Positions 1 to 8,724 of a DNA stretch of 64,000 bases are shown here, piece after piece. Where the stretch lies: the NCBI RefSeq assembly GCF_000307105.1, contig NC_018645.1:2379501-2443500 (forward strand), given 5' to 3'. Source of the DNA: Desulfobacula toluolica Tol2. GTDB lineage: Bacteria > Desulfobacterota > Desulfobacteria > Desulfobacterales > Desulfobacteraceae. Within the stretch, counting starts at the first letter, position 1. Each line of letters begins with the position of its first letter. A program made the position numbers and the translations under genes. The notes under the pieces are model-generated. The model did no database searches, was not told the origin of the DNA, and saw only the letters and a program-made list of their open reading frames with translations.

Positions 1-27
1 TTTAAAACGTTTGATTAAATTGCTCAT
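1..27 (-). CDS. Tyrosine recombinase of IS91-like copy A, N-terminal end only
   Basis: Only the first nine codons (MSNLIKRFK) are inside the window; they are identical to the start of the 291-residue recombinase of the complete copies. The ATG sits inside the 17-bp inverted repeat described for these elements. Confidence 0.8.
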
Positions 28-104
28 GGTATCTTCCTTTTTTCTTTAACCTTGTCGGGTGAAGATACCGACCTGCAAGCCGGTAACAAGATACCATGAG
101 CAAT
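19..104 (-). promoter_or_regulatory. int leader hairpin, copy A
   Basis: ATTGCTCATGGTATCTT at 19-35 is the exact reverse complement of 88-104. In the minus-strand transcript the two arms would pair over the start codon of the recombinase. See the copy at 9588-9673 for detail. Confidence 0.55.
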
Positions 105-155
105 GGAATTGAACAATGATGATACGGCTTAATCTGCCGCGCAGCGGCTTACTTG

Positions 156-278
156 AACAGGCGGGTGAACCGGACAGCAAGGGTCTCCTTCTTTTTAACG
201 GTTGAAAAAACTTTTGAATGATGTGCTTTCAATTAACTTTTTTGGTAACCCTTGCTGCCCGTTACCCAAGCGTTGGGG
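156..278 (+). repeat. attC site 1
   Basis: Integron recombination site running from the R'' AAC (156-158) to R' GTTGGGG (272-278). The outer arms GGGTGAACCGGACAGCAAGGGT and ACCCTTGCTGCCCGTTACCC are complementary except for two extrahelical bases and one mismatch, the arrangement that lets IntI recognise the folded bottom strand. The bases before AAC have been replaced by IS91-like copy A. Confidence 0.85.
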
Positions 279-663
279 GCAACCTACAAGCCAGTTGTAT
301 CGTTGTAGTTTAATTTTACTGTTTGTGGAACGTGTATAATCACTGGCCACCGACATAAGGCGGAACAATTTGAACCGATTGATGCGAGTCTTCCAGAAGC
401 ACCTTATTATACGGAGTGTCTTGGCCTAAAATGGCAGCCTAATCACTAAAATAAGATTATTGATTTTGTAGTAAATTTAGCAGGGCTATTCCTCAAAAAA
501 ATAGTTCCAGATCAATTTTCTGGAAGAGGTTTTCTGTCTGTAAATCTTCAAAATAGAGTTTTCCAGAATAGGCTGTGTTTTACAGGATGTCCCGAGTTAA
601 ATCAGCAATAATTTTATGCAGATATGCTATTGACCTTTGTAAAAAAAAATAGAACCCTCGGTG
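279..663 (+). other. ORF-less integron cassette (cassette 1)
   Basis: No credible gene. The body is at least 95 percent identical to the next cassette (791-1172) and related to those at 1299, 15616 and 28918. It carries two degenerate copies of a 50-60 bp repeat with the pattern CTTCCAGAA...TTATTCTACGGAGTGTC...CGGCTTAA (around 388-430 and 541-597). One frame reads ATDIRRNNLNRLMRVFQ then a stop at 427-429, but has no ATG or ribosome site and is broken in the twin cassette. It may therefore be a structured RNA or a decayed short gene. Confidence 0.6.
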
Positions 664-790
664 CCCCAACCAGCGGGTGAACCGGACAGCAAGGGTCTCC
701 TTCTTTTTAAAGATTGAAAAAACTTTTAAATGGTGTGCTTTCAATTAACTTTATTGGAAACCCTTGCTGCCCGTTACCCAAACGTTGGGG
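664..790 (+). repeat. attC site 2, undisturbed
   Basis: Complete site from R'' CCCCAAC (664-670) to R' GTTGGGG (784-790). It is one of the few sites here with neither intron nor IS, so it gives the native R'' sequence (GTGCCCCAACCAGCGGG) against which the intron and IS insertion points can be read. Confidence 0.9.
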
Positions 791-1172
791 GCAACCTACA
801 AGCCAGTAGTATTGTTGTAGTTTGATTTTACTGTTTGTGGAACGTGTATAATCACTGGCAACCGACATAAGGCGGAACAATTTGAACCGATTGACGTGAG
901 TCTTCCAGAAGAACCTTGTTATACGGAGTGTCTTGGCCTAAAATGGCAGCCTAATCACTAAAATAAGATTATTGATTTTGTAGTAAATTTAGCAGGGCTA
1001 TTCCTCAAAAAATAGTTCCAGATCAATTTTCTGGAAGAGGTTTTCTGTCTGTAAATCTTCAAAATAGAGTTTTCCAGAATATGCTGTGTTTTACAGGATG
1101 TCCCGAGTTAAATCAGCAATAATTTTATGCAGATATGCTATTGACCTTTGTAAAAAAATAGAACCCTCGGTG
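791..1172 (+). other. ORF-less integron cassette (cassette 2), near copy of cassette 1
   Basis: Tandem near-duplicate of 279-663 with few substitutions. One changes the ATGCGA seen in cassette 1 to ACGTGA, creating a stop in the only conserved reading frame. No open gene is visible on either strand. Confidence 0.65.
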
Positions 1173-1298
1173 CCCCAACCAGCGGGTGAACCGGACAGCA
1201 AGGGTCTCCTTCTTTTCAACGGTTAAAAAACTTTTAAATGGTGTGATTCCAATTAACTTTATTGGAAACCCTTGCTGCCCGTTACCCCAACGTTATCT
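1173..1298 (+). repeat. attC site 3, undisturbed
   Basis: R'' CCCCAAC at 1173-1179, R' GTTATCT at 1292-1298. It has the same arms as site 2. The variable first bases of R' belong to the following cassette. Confidence 0.88.
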
Positions 1299-1314
1299 TA
1301 AAAAACACAAACAC

Positions 1315-1440
1315 ATGAAAAATCAGGCTACCGGCGTAAGGCGAGACAGTTTGCACTGGTTGATGAGAGTCTTCCAGCATATAAATCTCAAAAATAGGAC
1401 CTTCCAGAAGAAGCTTATTCTACGGGGTGTCCCGGCTTAA
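1315..1440 (+). CDS. Possible 41-residue peptide in cassette 3
   Basis: Begins MKNQATGVRRDSLHWLMRVF and ends LRGVPA. The central ATxxRRxxLxxLMRxFQ pattern recurs in the same frame in the cassettes at 279, 15616 and 28918. There is no clear ribosome site, one relative carries a premature stop, and conservation is not obviously codon-based. I regard it as a doubtful gene; the alternative is a conserved nucleic-acid element. Confidence 0.25.
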   Translation: MKNQATGVRRDSLHWLMRVFQHINLKNRTFQKKLILRGVPA

Positions 1441-1619
1441 GAGACGCAGAAAAAAATAACACCACAAAAATTTAATCTGTACAAATGGGGGTATTGACAG
1501 TCCATTTTTCAATGCCATAATTTGTGCTGAGACACAGAGCTTATTTTTGTGTAGGTCAAATCATACCCATATGGATGTATTTATTTCTATGTCCCTTACC
1601 GTTATGTGATAGGAATGGA

Positions 1620-2093
1620 ATGGAACAAATATTACAAAACATAGCCGACCCTTCATGGTGGTTTACAGGAACCTTCTTTGTCGTTTTCGGAATTGCATTG
1701 ATAAATCTTCCGAAAGTATGGCGCAAAGCTATGGTCATCATGCCGGCACTAAATCAACAAATTTATAGGTGGAAAGAACTAAAAATTTTATTAATCATAA
1801 AAAGAAACAGACAGCATGAAGTTAAAATAATTTGGCTCATTGGGCGGTATTGGTGCCTATCAACTGTCACAATAATCTACATGGGTTTCCTTATAATTTC
1901 TTACATCTTATCAGAGCCCCCTTCCGAGGTAATCAATTTTATAAAATTTCACTACAAAACACTAATAAAATATTTCCCAATTGTTGTCCCTGCCTATCTG
2001 CTTGCACTATTCACAATGTGGGAAAAAGAATTGTTACGACGAATTATTGAAGAACACATAAAGTGGAAAAATCGTATAAAAACTCACTTGTAA
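1620..2093 (+). CDS. Cassette-encoded membrane protein, three predicted transmembrane segments
   Basis: 157 residues starting MEQILQNIADPSWW. The ATG at 1620 is chosen because AGGA lies six bases upstream; an in-frame ATG at 1524 would add a poorly supported extension. Hydrophobic stretches lie at about residues 12-30, 80-103 and 120-137, followed by a basic, charged C-terminus (KELLRRIIEEHIKWKNRIK), suggesting an inner-membrane protein. No family is recognised. It is the only sizeable gene of its cassette and reads toward a variant attC that begins at its last codons. Confidence 0.55.
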   Translation: MEQILQNIADPSWWFTGTFFVVFGIALINLPKVWRKAMVIMPALNQQIYRWKELKILLIIKRNRQHEVKIIWLIGRYWCLSTVTIIYMGFLIISYILSEPPSEVINFIKFHYKTLIKYFPIVVPAYLLALFTMWEKELLRRIIEEHIKWKNRIKTHL

Positions 2094-2208
2094 AGGACAG
2101 CAAGGGGCCAGTGGTTTTGGTTTTAAAATTATTTTTTTGCAACAGAGGCTTTCAAGGTGTTCTAAAAAGACTTGTTCCACTTGCTCTCTCACAGCTCAAG
2201 CGTTAGGG
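2077..2208 (+). repeat. Candidate divergent attC site
   Basis: Begins near AAAAAC at the end of the preceding gene and ends with R'-like GTTAGGG (2202-2208). The segment CTTGTAAAGGACAGCAAG can pair partly with CTTGCTCTCTCACAGCTCAAG. It is less regular than the other sites and could be a decayed one. Between it and the intron at 2293 is an 84-bp stretch with no gene. Confidence 0.4.
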
Positions 2209-2292
2209 ATTCGTTTTTGTGTTGTGGCATCACTAATGGAAAAGTATCGCTCGTAGTTGTTAACAATATGATAAAAATAGAACTAATCAGAT

Positions 2293-4223
2293 ATCGGGAT
2301 AGGACCCCCCATCACTGAGGAGCCCTCCCACACCACCGGACATACGGATCGCGTATCCGGCGGTTCGGCTGATCAGGCAGATTAGTTCCCGGGCAGAAAT
2401 AATCCAAGAGAAAGGAAATATTTGTTTGGCAGAGCCATGACAACCCATTTAACCCTGCTCATGCGCCAGTGTTTCTTGCGGGAATTTCCGCAAGTGACGG
2501 CATATTGAAACGGTATGCCTCGTTTAAGCAGGTTCCGGATTTTCGTTCCGGGATTTTTCCACTGTTTCCATACAACACATCTCAAGCGGCGGATAATCCA
2601 GCCGTTCAAGGACTTGAATATGTGTCTTGCTTCGGTGAGACAGTAATAATTCCACCATCCCCTGATGTACATATTCAATTTATCAATGATCTGGGGAAGA
2701 CTTAGACCACAGTTCCGGTTTGTTAATTCTCGAACCCTTTCTTTGAAGCGCTCGATTGTTTTCCGGTGTATGCGGATCTTGGTCTTGCCGCACATACTGA
2801 TAAATGTGTAGCCGAGAAATTTGTCCAGCCATGGTCGGCTGACCTTGCTTTTCTCTTCATTGACCTTGAGCCTGAGCTTTACGGTTATAAACCGTGTAAC
2901 ACTTTTCATAACACGTTTGGCCGCTTTCTTGCTCTTGAGATATATGACAAAGTCATCAGCGTATCTGACAAATTTATGCCCTCTTTTCTCCAACTCTTTA
3001 TCCAGTTCATCCAAAACGATATTTGAAATCACTGGTGAAAGAGGGCCGCCTTGAGGAGTTCCTTCAGCGGCAGATACAACCACCCCGTCGATCATGACAC
3101 CGGCTGTTAAGTAACTTCGGATAAGCTTGAGAACCCGCTTATCCTTTATTCTTTCAGCCAGACGGCTCATGAGGCGGTCATGGTTCACTCTGTCGAAAAA
3201 TTTGGAAAGATCCATATTAACAGAGTGTGTATATCCTGAGAGCAGATAAACTTTGCCTTGGAGTATGGCATCATGCTGGGATCTTCCAGGTCTGAATCCA
3301 TGACTGGACTCAGAAAAATGCGGGTCCCATATTTGCTGCAATATCTCGCTGACGGCTTGCTGGATCAAACGATCCAAAACTGTTGGAATGCCGAGCAGTC
3401 TTACTCCGCCATCGGGTTTAGGAATTTCTTTCCTTTTCACCGGTAATGGCTTGTAGTTTCCCTGCAGCAACTTTCCCTTAACTTTGGGCCAGTGGCGTCT
3501 GAGGTAACCCGGTAGTTGATCAACGGTCATGTTGTCGATTCCAGGTGCCCCTTTGTTGCTACGGACCCTTTTTAATGCTCTGAACATGTTTCCCCTTTCA
3601 AGGATAAACTCCATGAGTCGGGAACTTTCTGTCGGACTTTCGGTGATCTGTAACGCTGTGAACATTTCCATCTGCTGTGGCAATATGTCCATAAGTATAC
3701 ACCTCCTATTTGTCTCTATCATTTACCCGTACCATTCGGTCCGGGCACCGTTCGGGCCTTCACCGGGGTGAGTCCTCCGTGGAATTCACGGCTCGTTTTC
3801 CTGCGGCTACTATGCCCTCTGCTGACTTCTTCCATGCGGTCGGAGCAGGTTACCCTGCCCTCAGTCAATTTCTGCCGCACGCGGCATCCCAGGGCAGCAT
3901 GGAAGATCTCCCGGGGTAAAACACACGTCTTTCAATACGTGGGTGCCGAGTATACGGACATTGCCTATAATGGATAGAGGACTTTACCTTGTGTTGCAGG
4001 CTCGTCCCGCAAATGCACGCCTAACTCGATTTCTGTACGTCACCCCGTACTTTTGTGCCACTCCGCCTCGGCGAAGCCACTGCCTTCCGGAGTACCGTCA
4101 CCGGGACCCCGTTGTGATAACACTATGCCCTTCGCCTCCATCTGGCTGGGCTTGGGACTTGCCTTGACTTCCATAAAGGAAGATGCAGGCTCACCCTTAA
4201 GACGTGTGCCGTGCCCGGCACAC
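2293..4223 (-). mobile_element. Group IIC (attC-type) intron, copy 1
   Basis: 1931 bp on the minus strand, from 5' GTGTGCCGGG (right end) to 3' CCCGAT (left end). The exact length and ends are fixed by comparison with eleven other copies in different surroundings. The 3' part (2293-2381) carries a domain V-like hairpin at about 2333-2363 (CCGCCGGATACG and CGTATGTCCGGTGG arms) and a short domain VI ending in AT. Domains I-IV (3693-4223) precede the reverse-transcriptase gene and hold no other gene. The 5' exon on the minus strand is CCGCCTGTT, the R'' box of the attC to the right. Private bases include T at the CGTTTGGCC site and T in CTCAGTCAATTT. Confidence 0.93.
2382..3692 (-). CDS. ltrA: Group II intron reverse transcriptase/maturase, copy 1
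   Basis: 436-residue intron-encoded protein that helps the intron RNA splice and copies it into DNA at new sites. Residues 1-100 form the RT-0 region. The RT core has D161 in MDLSKFFD, the GTPQGGPLSP motif (211-220) and YADD at 244-247, whose two Asp complete the metal triad. The maturase (X) domain follows, with GWWNYY at 345-350. There is no HNH endonuclease domain, as usual for class IIC, which primes without second-strand cleavage. The start at 3692 is chosen because AGGAGGT lies eight bases upstream; an ATG ten codons earlier lacks such a site. This copy differs from the majority by Lys for Glu in KKAAKRVMKS. Confidence 0.93.
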   Translation of the reverse strand: MDILPQQMEMFTALQITESPTESSRLMEFILERGNMFRALKRVRSNKGAPGIDNMTVDQLPGYLRRHWPKVKGKLLQGNYKPLPVKRKEIPKPDGGVRLLGIPTVLDRLIQQAVSEILQQIWDPHFSESSHGFRPGRSQHDAILQGKVYLLSGYTHSVNMDLSKFFDRVNHDRLMSRLAERIKDKRVLKLIRSYLTAGVMIDGVVVSAAEGTPQGGPLSPVISNIVLDELDKELEKRGHKFVRYADDFVIYLKSKKAAKRVMKSVTRFITVKLRLKVNEEKSKVSRPWLDKFLGYTFISMCGKTKIRIHRKTIERFKERVRELTNRNCGLSLPQIIDKLNMYIRGWWNYYCLTEARHIFKSLNGWIIRRLRCVVWKQWKNPGTKIRNLLKRGIPFQYAVTCGNSRKKHWRMSRVKWVVMALPNKYFLSLGLFLPGN

Positions 4224-4347
4224 AACAGGCGGGTGAACCGGACAGCAAGGGTCTCATTCTTTTTAAAGGTTGAAAAAACTTTTGAATGATGTGCTTTTAA
4301 TCAACTTTTTTTGGAAACCCTTGCTGCCCGTTACCCAAGCGTTAGGG
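4224..4347 (+). repeat. attC site with intron 1 at its R'' box
   Basis: AAC (4224-4226) directly follows the intron 5' end; R' is GTTAGGG at 4341-4347. The intron replaces RYYY of R'' with CACAC but leaves the stem intact. Confidence 0.85.
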
Positions 4348-4353
4348 GTTAAA

Positions 4354-5235
4354 ATGAATATACCTGCTCATACATACAGAAAATTAACTGGTTTTGACAA
4401 TCCAGATACTGCTCCATATATAAGAGCAAAATTGTTTTTATATTTTGTAACCTGTATTGTTGAAATGAGAGGTGAAATGACTCCATCTGTCATAAAGGAC
4501 AGATTATACGATTGGGGCTATGAAGACATAACTGTTGATGAAATCCAAAATCAATTCGAAAATGATCCAGATGTGCGTCACTCTAGAAACAGACGTGGTA
4601 CATACGAAATAAATCCTGCATCAACACATGATATATCAGAAAAATATAAATTAAAATCTTATGAATTAAGTGATTGGAGATTCAAAGTACTATCAGTTCC
4701 TATGGTTATTACGTCACTTGCCATGTTAATTGTGTTAGCTATAACTGGTTACCATATTGTAATTAAAAGCGTTGAAATACGTGATATCTCATGGGGAGAG
4801 TTCAAAGGCAAGACTAAATTTAACGACAATAAAGTATCTGATGAAACAAGGGCAAAACTCATACTATATTTCATAACAGAACATATAAAACTTAGGTATG
4901 ATATGACCCCTGATGTATTAATTAATCGTTTACACGATCAAGGGTACACAAAAGCAGAGCTGAACAAGTTGATTTCATCTATAAAAAAAGATGACGATTT
5001 TTTGCCATCAACCCAGAGACAAGGGGCTTATAGGATAAATCCAAAATCTGTTAGTAAATATAGAGAAATGCTTAGTATTCAATTTCCAAAAAATAATCAT
5101 CTTACTATTAATTGGTTTATGAAACATATACCTTTAAGTGGTTGGATTAAATTTATTTGCATTTTTGCTTCAATCATATCAGCCTCTTTTGGTGTTGGTT
5201 TGGTAGTTGGGTATTTAAAATCAAAAGAATCATAG
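4354..5235 (+). CDS. Cassette-encoded membrane protein with duplicated domain
   Basis: 293 residues. ATG 4354 follows AGGGGTT, which is part of the attC R' box and may serve as ribosome site. Two homologous domains are visible: residues 24-90 (RAKLFLYFVT...MTPSVIKDRLYDWGY...RRGTYEINPAS) and 166-232 (RAKLILYFIT...MTPDVLINRLHDQGY...RQGAYRINPKS). A transmembrane segment (about 113-137) lies between them and a second one near the C-terminus (264-288). The helical-then-GxYxINP pattern suggests small winged-helix-like modules, but this is inference. No family is recognised. It is the sole gene of its cassette. Confidence 0.7.
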   Translation: MNIPAHTYRKLTGFDNPDTAPYIRAKLFLYFVTCIVEMRGEMTPSVIKDRLYDWGYEDITVDEIQNQFENDPDVRHSRNRRGTYEINPASTHDISEKYKLKSYELSDWRFKVLSVPMVITSLAMLIVLAITGYHIVIKSVEIRDISWGEFKGKTKFNDNKVSDETRAKLILYFITEHIKLRYDMTPDVLINRLHDQGYTKAELNKLISSIKKDDDFLPSTQRQGAYRINPKSVSKYREMLSIQFPKNNHLTINWFMKHIPLSGWIKFICIFASIISASFGVGLVVGYLKSKES

Positions 5236-5395
5236 AAAAACGGCCTCTTTTGTATTTTGGTTTACACTTTCCAGAACAAGACTCCCTCTTTGAGGGACAC
5301 TATCTCAAAAAAATGTAAAGCACTTTGAGGGTCATATGAAGGATGCCGAAAAACCTCTAAAATAACACGGTTAAGATTGATGCCATAAAAAACCT
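5236..5395. other. Cassette tail, no gene
   Basis: 160 bp between the membrane-protein gene and intron 2. It contains a small inverted repeat (CCCTC TTT GAGGG, about 5284-5296) without a T-tract, so a terminator is not supported. Nothing else is seen. Confidence 0.5.
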
Positions 5396-7326
5396 ATCGG
5401 GATAGGACCCCCCATCACTGAGGAGCCCTCCCACACCACCGGACATACGGATCGCGTATCCGGCGGTTCGGCTGATCAGGCAGATTAGTTCCCGGGCAGA
5501 AATAATCCAAGAGAAAGGAAATATTTGTTTGGCAGAGCCATGACAACCCATTTAACCCTGCTCATGCGCCAGTGTTTCTTGCGGGAATTTCCGCAAGTGA
5601 TGGCATATTGAAACGGTATGCCTCGTTTAAGCAGGTTCCGGATTTTCGTTCCGGGATTTTTCCACTGTTTCCATACAACACATCTCAAGCGGCGGATAAT
5701 CCAGCCGTTCAAGGACTTGAATATGTGTCTTGCTTCGGTGAGACAGTAATAATTCCACCATCCCCTGATGTACATATTCAATTTATCAATGATCTGGGGA
5801 AGACTTAGACCACAGTTCCGGTTTGTTAATTCTCGAACCCTTTCTTTGAAGCGCTCGATTGTTTTCCGGTGTATGCGGATCTTGGTCTTGCCGCACATAC
5901 TGATAAATGTGTAGCCGAGAAATTTGTCCAGCCATGGTCGGCTGGCCTTGCTTTTCTCTTCATTGACCTTGAGCCTGAGCTTTACGGTTATAAACCGTGT
6001 AACACTTTTCATAACACGTTCGGCCGCTTTCTTGCTCTTGAGATATATGACAAAGTCATCAGCGTATCTGACAAATTTATGCCCTCTTTTCTCCAACTCT
6101 TTATCCAGTTCATCCAAAACGATATTTGAAATCACTGGTGAAAGAGGGCCGCCTTGAGGAGTTCCTTCAGCGGCAGATACAACCACCCCGTCGATCATGA
6201 CACCGGCTGTTAAGTAACTTCGGATAAGCTTGAGAACCCGCTTATCCTTTATTCTTTCAGCCAGACGGCTCATGAGGCGGTCATGGTTCACTCTGTCGAA
6301 AAATTTGGAAAGATCCATATTAACAGAGTGTGTATATCCTGAGAGCAGATAAACTTTGCCTTGGAGTATGGCATCATGCTGGGATCTTCCAGGTCTGAAT
6401 CCATGACTGGACTCAGAAAAATGCGGGTCCCATATTTGCTGCAATATCTCGCTGACGGCTTGCTGGATCAAACGATCCAAAACTGTTGGAATGCCGAGCA
6501 GTCTTACTCCGCCATCGGGTTTAGGAATTTCTTTCCTTTTCACCGGTAATGGCTTGTAGTTTCCCTGCAGCAACTTTCCCTTAACTTTGGGCCAGTGGCG
6601 TCTGAGGTAACCCGGTAGTTGATCAACGGTCATGTTGTCGATTCCAGGTGCCCCTTTGTTGCTACGGACCCTTTTTAATGCTCTGAACATGTTTCCCCTT
6701 TCAAGGATAAATTCCATGAGTCGGGAACTTTCTGTCGGACTTTCGGTGATCTGTAACGCTGTGAACATTTCCATCTGCTGTGGCAATATGTCCATAAGTA
6801 TACACCTCCTATTTGTCTCTATCATTTACCCGTACCATTCGGTCCGGGCACCGTTCGGGCCTTCACCGGGGTGAGTCCTCCGTGGAATTCACGGCTCGTT
6901 TTCCTGCGGCTACTATGCCCTCTGCTGACTTCTTCCATGCGGTCGGAGCAGGTTACCCTGCCCTCAGCCAATTTCTGCCGCACGCGGCATCCCAGGGCAG
7001 CATGGAAGATCTCCCGGGGTAAAACACACGTCTTTCAATACGTGGGTGCCGAGTATACGGACATTGCCTATAATGGATAGAGGACTTTACCTTGTGTTGC
7101 AGGCTCGTCCCGCAAATGCACGCCTAACTCGATTTCTGTACGTCACCCCGTACTTTTGTGCCACTCCGCCTCGGCGAAGCCACTGCCTTCCGGAGTACCG
7201 TCACCGGGACCCCGTTGTGATAACACTATGCCCTTCGCCTCCATCTGGCTGGGCTTGGGACTTGCCTTGACTTCCATAAAGGAAGATGCAGGCTCACCCT
7301 TAAGACGTGTACCGTGCCCGGCACAC
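5396..7326 (-). mobile_element. Group IIC (attC-type) intron, copy 2
   Basis: Exactly 1931 bp. Left flank ACCT (a good RYYY) and right flank AAC show entry into an R'' box. Here the attC is of a different type (stem at 9728-9850), now separated from the intron by IS91-like copy B. The minus-strand 5' exon would have read GTTTTGTT. Private alleles include GGCTGGCC and GACGTGTACCG. Confidence 0.92.
5485..6795 (-). CDS. ltrA: Group II intron reverse transcriptase/maturase, copy 2
   Basis: Full length, 436 residues, all RT motifs present. It differs from the majority protein by Ala for Val in EEKSKASRPW and Ile for Val in QYAITCGN. Same ribosome site and start choice as copy 1. Confidence 0.92.
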   Translation of the reverse strand: MDILPQQMEMFTALQITESPTESSRLMEFILERGNMFRALKRVRSNKGAPGIDNMTVDQLPGYLRRHWPKVKGKLLQGNYKPLPVKRKEIPKPDGGVRLLGIPTVLDRLIQQAVSEILQQIWDPHFSESSHGFRPGRSQHDAILQGKVYLLSGYTHSVNMDLSKFFDRVNHDRLMSRLAERIKDKRVLKLIRSYLTAGVMIDGVVVSAAEGTPQGGPLSPVISNIVLDELDKELEKRGHKFVRYADDFVIYLKSKKAAERVMKSVTRFITVKLRLKVNEEKSKASRPWLDKFLGYTFISMCGKTKIRIHRKTIERFKERVRELTNRNCGLSLPQIIDKLNMYIRGWWNYYCLTEARHIFKSLNGWIIRRLRCVVWKQWKNPGTKIRNLLKRGIPFQYAITCGNSRKKHWRMSRVKWVVMALPNKYFLSLGLFLPGN

Positions 7327-7638
7327 AACAAATAAAGGATTAGTAACCGTGCCGAGGCACGAGGCTCGGTACTAATCCTATGGTTCAAGAAGCCGCGGAT
7401 CAATAGGGGGAAAGGTTAACGATTTGCTGGATGTGTTTATGACAAGATGTGATTAAAATATCAAAAGATGGCCTTTATCCTGATGTAAAAATCAAAATTC
7501 AGGTCGTTTTCAGCCCTTAAAACCCAGGTCAAAAATTAAAATACCGTCAATTTGGCGTACGGATACTGAAGCATGTCGATAGTCATTTATCAGGCTGTTT
7601 TTAAAGTCGAGCAACACCGGGTAGTCAGTTTTGTGAAG

Positions 7639-8724
7639 TTATCCGGGCCTGCCTCTTGGTTCCGGCTTTGCAAAGAAAATAAATTTCAAATCATGCCCGC
7701 AATGGCTGCATTTAATACCCGGTATTTCAAGTTCCGGGATTTTAATAAAAAGAGCAATAATGTCATGGATGAATGAGATGAGTTCACGGATTTTTTCTAT
7801 GGACAATGCGCTGTTGGGATTGAGAAATCCATAATGTCTAATTTTCATAAACCCTTTGGGAAGAACATGCTGCAAGAACCGTCGGATAAACTCCATGGCA
7901 TCCAATGCCATAGTTTTCCACTTCTTTTTTTCACGGTCTTTATATAAAAATTTGATGACGCCATTTTCAATGCTTTTAATACGATTATTGGAGATGGCAA
8001 CCCGGAACAAATATCTTGAAAGATAGCGCAGGGAATTTTGTCCCTGCGCCACGGCCTGGCTGTCAATCACCCATTGCTGTTTCCATACTGCGGAATCAAT
8101 TTTATCGAGCAGCCCGGCTTTTTTTATGGCATCTTTGAATTTGGCTTTAAAAATGACCGCCAGAGGTTTTGTGTGAACAAACAGATCCTGTCTGGAAGAA
8201 AGCCATTGGTCATTATCAGATAAAGCACCTCCGGGAATTATTATATGCAAATGTGGATGATACTGAAGCATGCCGCCCCATGTGTGGAGGGCTGCCAGAT
8301 ATCCGATTCGATCAGATCCGATAAACCGTGTATCTTGTGCCAGTTTTTTCAGGGCTTCATTGGTGCATGAAAACAGGGCACCATAAGATAATTTTTGATG
8401 AGACCTTACAACATCCCGCAGGCCCTGGGGAAGTGTAATGGTTAACAGGAAATAATAGGTCGGCAGCAGCTTTTTCATCTGCTGATCCAGCCATTGGTCC
8501 GCTTTACTCTGCTGACAGTTGGGACAATGACGATTGCCGCAGCAGCAGTGAATAAAATGCAGATTACGGCAGTCATCACATTCATACACCATTGTTCCAA
8601 AGGAACCCTTTCTGCAGGCACTGATATCCCGTATGGTTTTTTTATGAGACTTCGGCATTCGATCTCCATAAAGTGTCAGATATTTCGGCCCATACATTTG
8701 GAAGATTTTTTGAACAGCACTCAT
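7639..8724 (-). CDS. IS91-family HUH transposase, copy B
   Basis: 361 residues. An N-terminal zinc-binding region has Cys clusters (CDDC at 49-52, CCCGNRHCPNC at 60-70). The HUH metal site is HPHLH at 156-160. The catalytic tyrosine candidates are Y234 and Y238 in RYLSRYLFR. A C-terminal CSHCGHD may bind a second zinc. The family nicks one strand and moves by rolling-circle replication. The start overlaps the upstream recombinase stop by four bases (ATGA), indicating translational coupling. This copy has Leu in SRYLFR where copies C-E have Val. Confidence 0.92.
   Translation of the reverse strand: MSAVQKIFQMYGPKYLTLYGDRMPKSHKKTIRDISACRKGSFGTMVYECDDCRNLHFIHCCCGNRHCPNCQQSKADQWLDQQMKKLLPTYYFLLTITLPQGLRDVVRSHQKLSYGALFSCTNEALKKLAQDTRFIGSDRIGYLAALHTWGGMLQYHPHLHIIIPGGALSDNDQWLSSRQDLFVHTKPLAVIFKAKFKDAIKKAGLLDKIDSAVWKQQWVIDSQAVAQGQNSLRYLSRYLFRVAISNNRIKSIENGVIKFLYKDREKKKWKTMALDAMEFIRRFLQHVLPKGFMKIRHYGFLNPNSALSIEKIRELISFIHDIIALFIKIPELEIPGIKCSHCGHDLKFIFFAKPEPRGRPG

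Larger units (their letters stand above)
1..155 (-). mobile_element. IS91-like element copy A, partial (int-proximal end only)
   Basis: The sequence matches the right-hand 155 bp of the four complete 2395-bp elements further along, ending in the same CTTG and followed by AAC and then an attC stem (AGGCGGGTGAACC). The rest of the element lies left of the window. It holds the first codons of the tyrosine recombinase and the int leader hairpin. The last 40 bases contain a short GC-rich hairpin (GCCGCGCAGCGGC), probably part of the terminal recognition structure; the other copies have GCCGCGTAGCGGC. Confidence 0.85.

Noticed and set aside
4270-4353. Longer start for the duplicated-domain membrane protein and similar extensions of other cassette genes through attC
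   Set aside because: The upstream codons are attC sequence shared by unrelated cassettes; the chosen ATG has the better context.
5280-5300. Rho-independent terminator after the membrane-protein gene
   Set aside because: The stem is only five base pairs and no T-run follows.
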